From the NCBI RefSeq assembly GCF_001687365.1, contig NZ_LGLV01000022.1, positions 1 to 64,000 of the forward strand: DNA of 64,000 bases, written 5' to 3'. Positions 62,997-64,000 of the stretch are shown here, piece by piece (the stretch's first letter is position 1; each line of letters starts with the position of its first letter). The position numbers were made by a program, and so were the translations under genes. This DNA comes from Pararhizobium polonicum. Lineage in GTDB: Bacteria > Pseudomonadota > Alphaproteobacteria > Rhizobiales > Rhizobiaceae. The notes beneath the pieces are model-generated. The model was not told the origin of the DNA and searched no databases. It worked only from the letters and a program-made list of their open reading frames with translations.

Positions 62997-63872
62997 ATGG
63001 ACTGGAACGATCTGGGCGTTTTTCTCGCCGTTGCGAACACGAAGTCTTTGACTGCGGCATCACGGCAATTGAACGTAAGCGTCTCGACCGTATCGCGCCG
63101 AATCACGGCGTTGGAGCAGTCGCTCGCCGTTACGCTTTTCCGTCACCATTCCGATGGATACGAACTGACGGAAGCCGGGAAAAACCTTCTGCTTCCCGCC
63201 GAACGCGCGCAATCGCATCTCAAGTCCTTCGAACGTGCAGCGAATGACCTGGAGAATCCTTACTCAGGCATTGTCCGCATCGACGCTCCGGAGTTGCTGG
63301 GACATCAGGTTCTGATTCCGGGTCTTTCGGATTTCATGTCTGAGTATCCGGACCTTCGATTGGACATCCGGTCGAGCGTCAAGCCCGTGAAGCTCGCGGC
63401 ACAACAGTCCGATATCGTCATCCGCCTGATAGCGCCCGACCGGGGTAAGTACAAAATGCGGGCCGTCGGCAAGGTGAGTTTCGGCTTCTTTGCCCACCAG
63501 ACCTATCTTGACCGTTTCGGATTACCCGGCGACGAGGTCGAAATCAGAAACCACAGGTTCATCGGCTGGAGCGAAGATCTGGGCTACCTGGCCATGTCGA
63601 CATGGCTGGACGAACTCATCGGAGATCAGCAGCTCATTATGCGGCTGAGTTCATTTACCGCTCATCTCGCAGCGGCCGAAAGCGCCATCGGGATCGCCTT
63701 GCTGCCGACGTTTGCCGGTAGACGCTCCGGCCTTATAAGGGTTCTCGAATTTCTCCCTGACCTAACGCTGGATATATGGCTGCTGGTTCTTGACCAAGCC
63801 GCCAAGTCTGCCAAGGTTCAACTGGTCAAGGATTGCCTGATCAAAATCCTCAGGGACGAGAAAGACTGCTAG
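62997..63872 (+). CDS. LysR-family transcriptional regulator
   Basis: A 291-residue LysR-type regulator. The helix-turn-helix lies at residues about 3-60 (LGVFLAVANTKSLTAASRQLNVSVSTVSRRITALEQSL), and the effector domain follows. The start ATG at 62997 follows GGAAAGCAA. It is divergent from the quinone oxidoreductase gene, its probable target. Serine-rich HTH residues (SVSTVSRR) resemble the subgroup that controls quinone or aldehyde reductases. Confidence 0.92.
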   Translation: MDWNDLGVFLAVANTKSLTAASRQLNVSVSTVSRRITALEQSLAVTLFRHHSDGYELTEAGKNLLLPAERAQSHLKSFERAANDLENPYSGIVRIDAPELLGHQVLIPGLSDFMSEYPDLRLDIRSSVKPVKLAAQQSDIVIRLIAPDRGKYKMRAVGKVSFGFFAHQTYLDRFGLPGDEVEIRNHRFIGWSEDLGYLAMSTWLDELIGDQQLIMRLSSFTAHLAAAESAIGIALLPTFAGRRSGLIRVLEFLPDLTLDIWLLVLDQAAKSAKVQLVKDCLIKILRDEKDC

Positions 63873-63913
63873 TGAGTGACGGGCCGTTGAACGTCATTGA
63901 GACAGTCTTTGGT

Positions 63914-64000
63914 CTAATCGGGTCGAAGCTTGAAATTCTCGCCGATCGCAAACAAGTATTGCTGCATTATTTCGAACCGTCGGGCTGTTAGCGCTTGAAA
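63914..64000 (-). CDS. possible 3-prime end of a gene leaving the window
   Basis: On the minus strand the last 87 bases stay open and end in TAG at 63914 (28 codons, ending FAIGENFKLRPD). It may be the C-terminus of a gene that continues beyond the window. No domain can be recognised from so few residues. Confidence 0.25.
   Translation of the reverse strand, partial: FQALTARRFEIMQQYLFAIGENFKLRPD

Overview
The window looks like an accessory catabolic region of an alphaproteobacterium of the order Rhizobiales (Rhizobium/Agrobacterium/Brucellaceae type), probably on a megaplasmid or chromid. The evidence is the gene content: UgpC-type sugar ABC transporters, DUF982 proteins, a ROSE-like RNA thermometer in front of an hsp20 gene, a dnaE2 relic, and IS630, IS66, IS3 and IS1595 debris. 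The GC content is moderately high. I recognised no rRNA, tRNA, CRISPR array or replication genes.

Region 1 (0.8-16.9 kb) is a sugar import and oxidation locus. It holds a Gfo/Idh/MocA oxidoreductase with an alpha/beta hydrolase, an IclR regulator, a complete ABC importer (ATPase, two permeases, two related Tat-type binding proteins), a second Gfo/Idh/MocA enzyme, an SDR, an aldo/keto reductase, a secreted hydrolase, an SMP-30 lactonase and a 2-keto-4-pentenoate hydratase-like enzyme. Region 2 (17.0-23.5 kb) has a PfkB kinase and a DHDPS-family aldolase, divergent from a large cytoplasmic FG-GAP/VCBS beta-propeller. It also has two atypical shikimate-dehydrogenase-like enzymes and a TIM-barrel isomerase. 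Region 3 (23.7-28.4 kb) is a decayed second copy of the start of region 1 (IclR, ATPase and hydratase pseudogenes), followed by two TIM-barrel isomerase paralogs, an SDR and a dnaE2 relic. Seven copies of one palindrome (GAA-N5-TTCC core) lie in the promoters of all three regions, which suggests a single IclR regulon.

Region 4 (28.6-32.3 kb) has an HxlR regulator, an aldehyde dehydrogenase, and a TetR/NmrA divergent pair with a double operator. Region 5 (32.3-38.7 kb) is a LacI-controlled operon: MFS transporter, esterase, FAH-family hydrolase and two SDRs, one of them frameshifted. The same 16-bp operator lies on both sides of lacI. Region 6 (38.8-44.1 kb) is an osmoprotectant-type ABC transporter in line with a flavin monooxygenase, next to an IclR relic. 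Region 7 (44.3-46.5 kb) is an insertion-sequence graveyard.

Region 8 (46.5-49.2 kb) pairs a LysR regulator with a DsbA-like protein and a metallo-beta-lactamase-fold protein that lacks the metal-binding histidines. Region 9 (49.5-58.9 kb) is a galactonate-type operon (RbsABC-like transporter, aldose 1-epimerase, GMC oxidoreductase, DgoD, SDR) facing a FadR-type GntR regulator, with two near-identical operator palindromes between them. Region 10 (59.2-64.0 kb) holds DUF982 proteins, a ROSE/hsp20 unit, an L,D-transpeptidase relic joined to a rarD relic, and a LysR/quinone oxidoreductase pair.

The most unusual part is the IclR-linked set in regions 1-3. It combines oxidoreductases, a lactonase, an aldolase, an intracellular beta-propeller and dehydrogenase/isomerase paralogs with altered active sites. 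I read it as a sugar, glycoside or cyclitol degradation system of unknown substrate.
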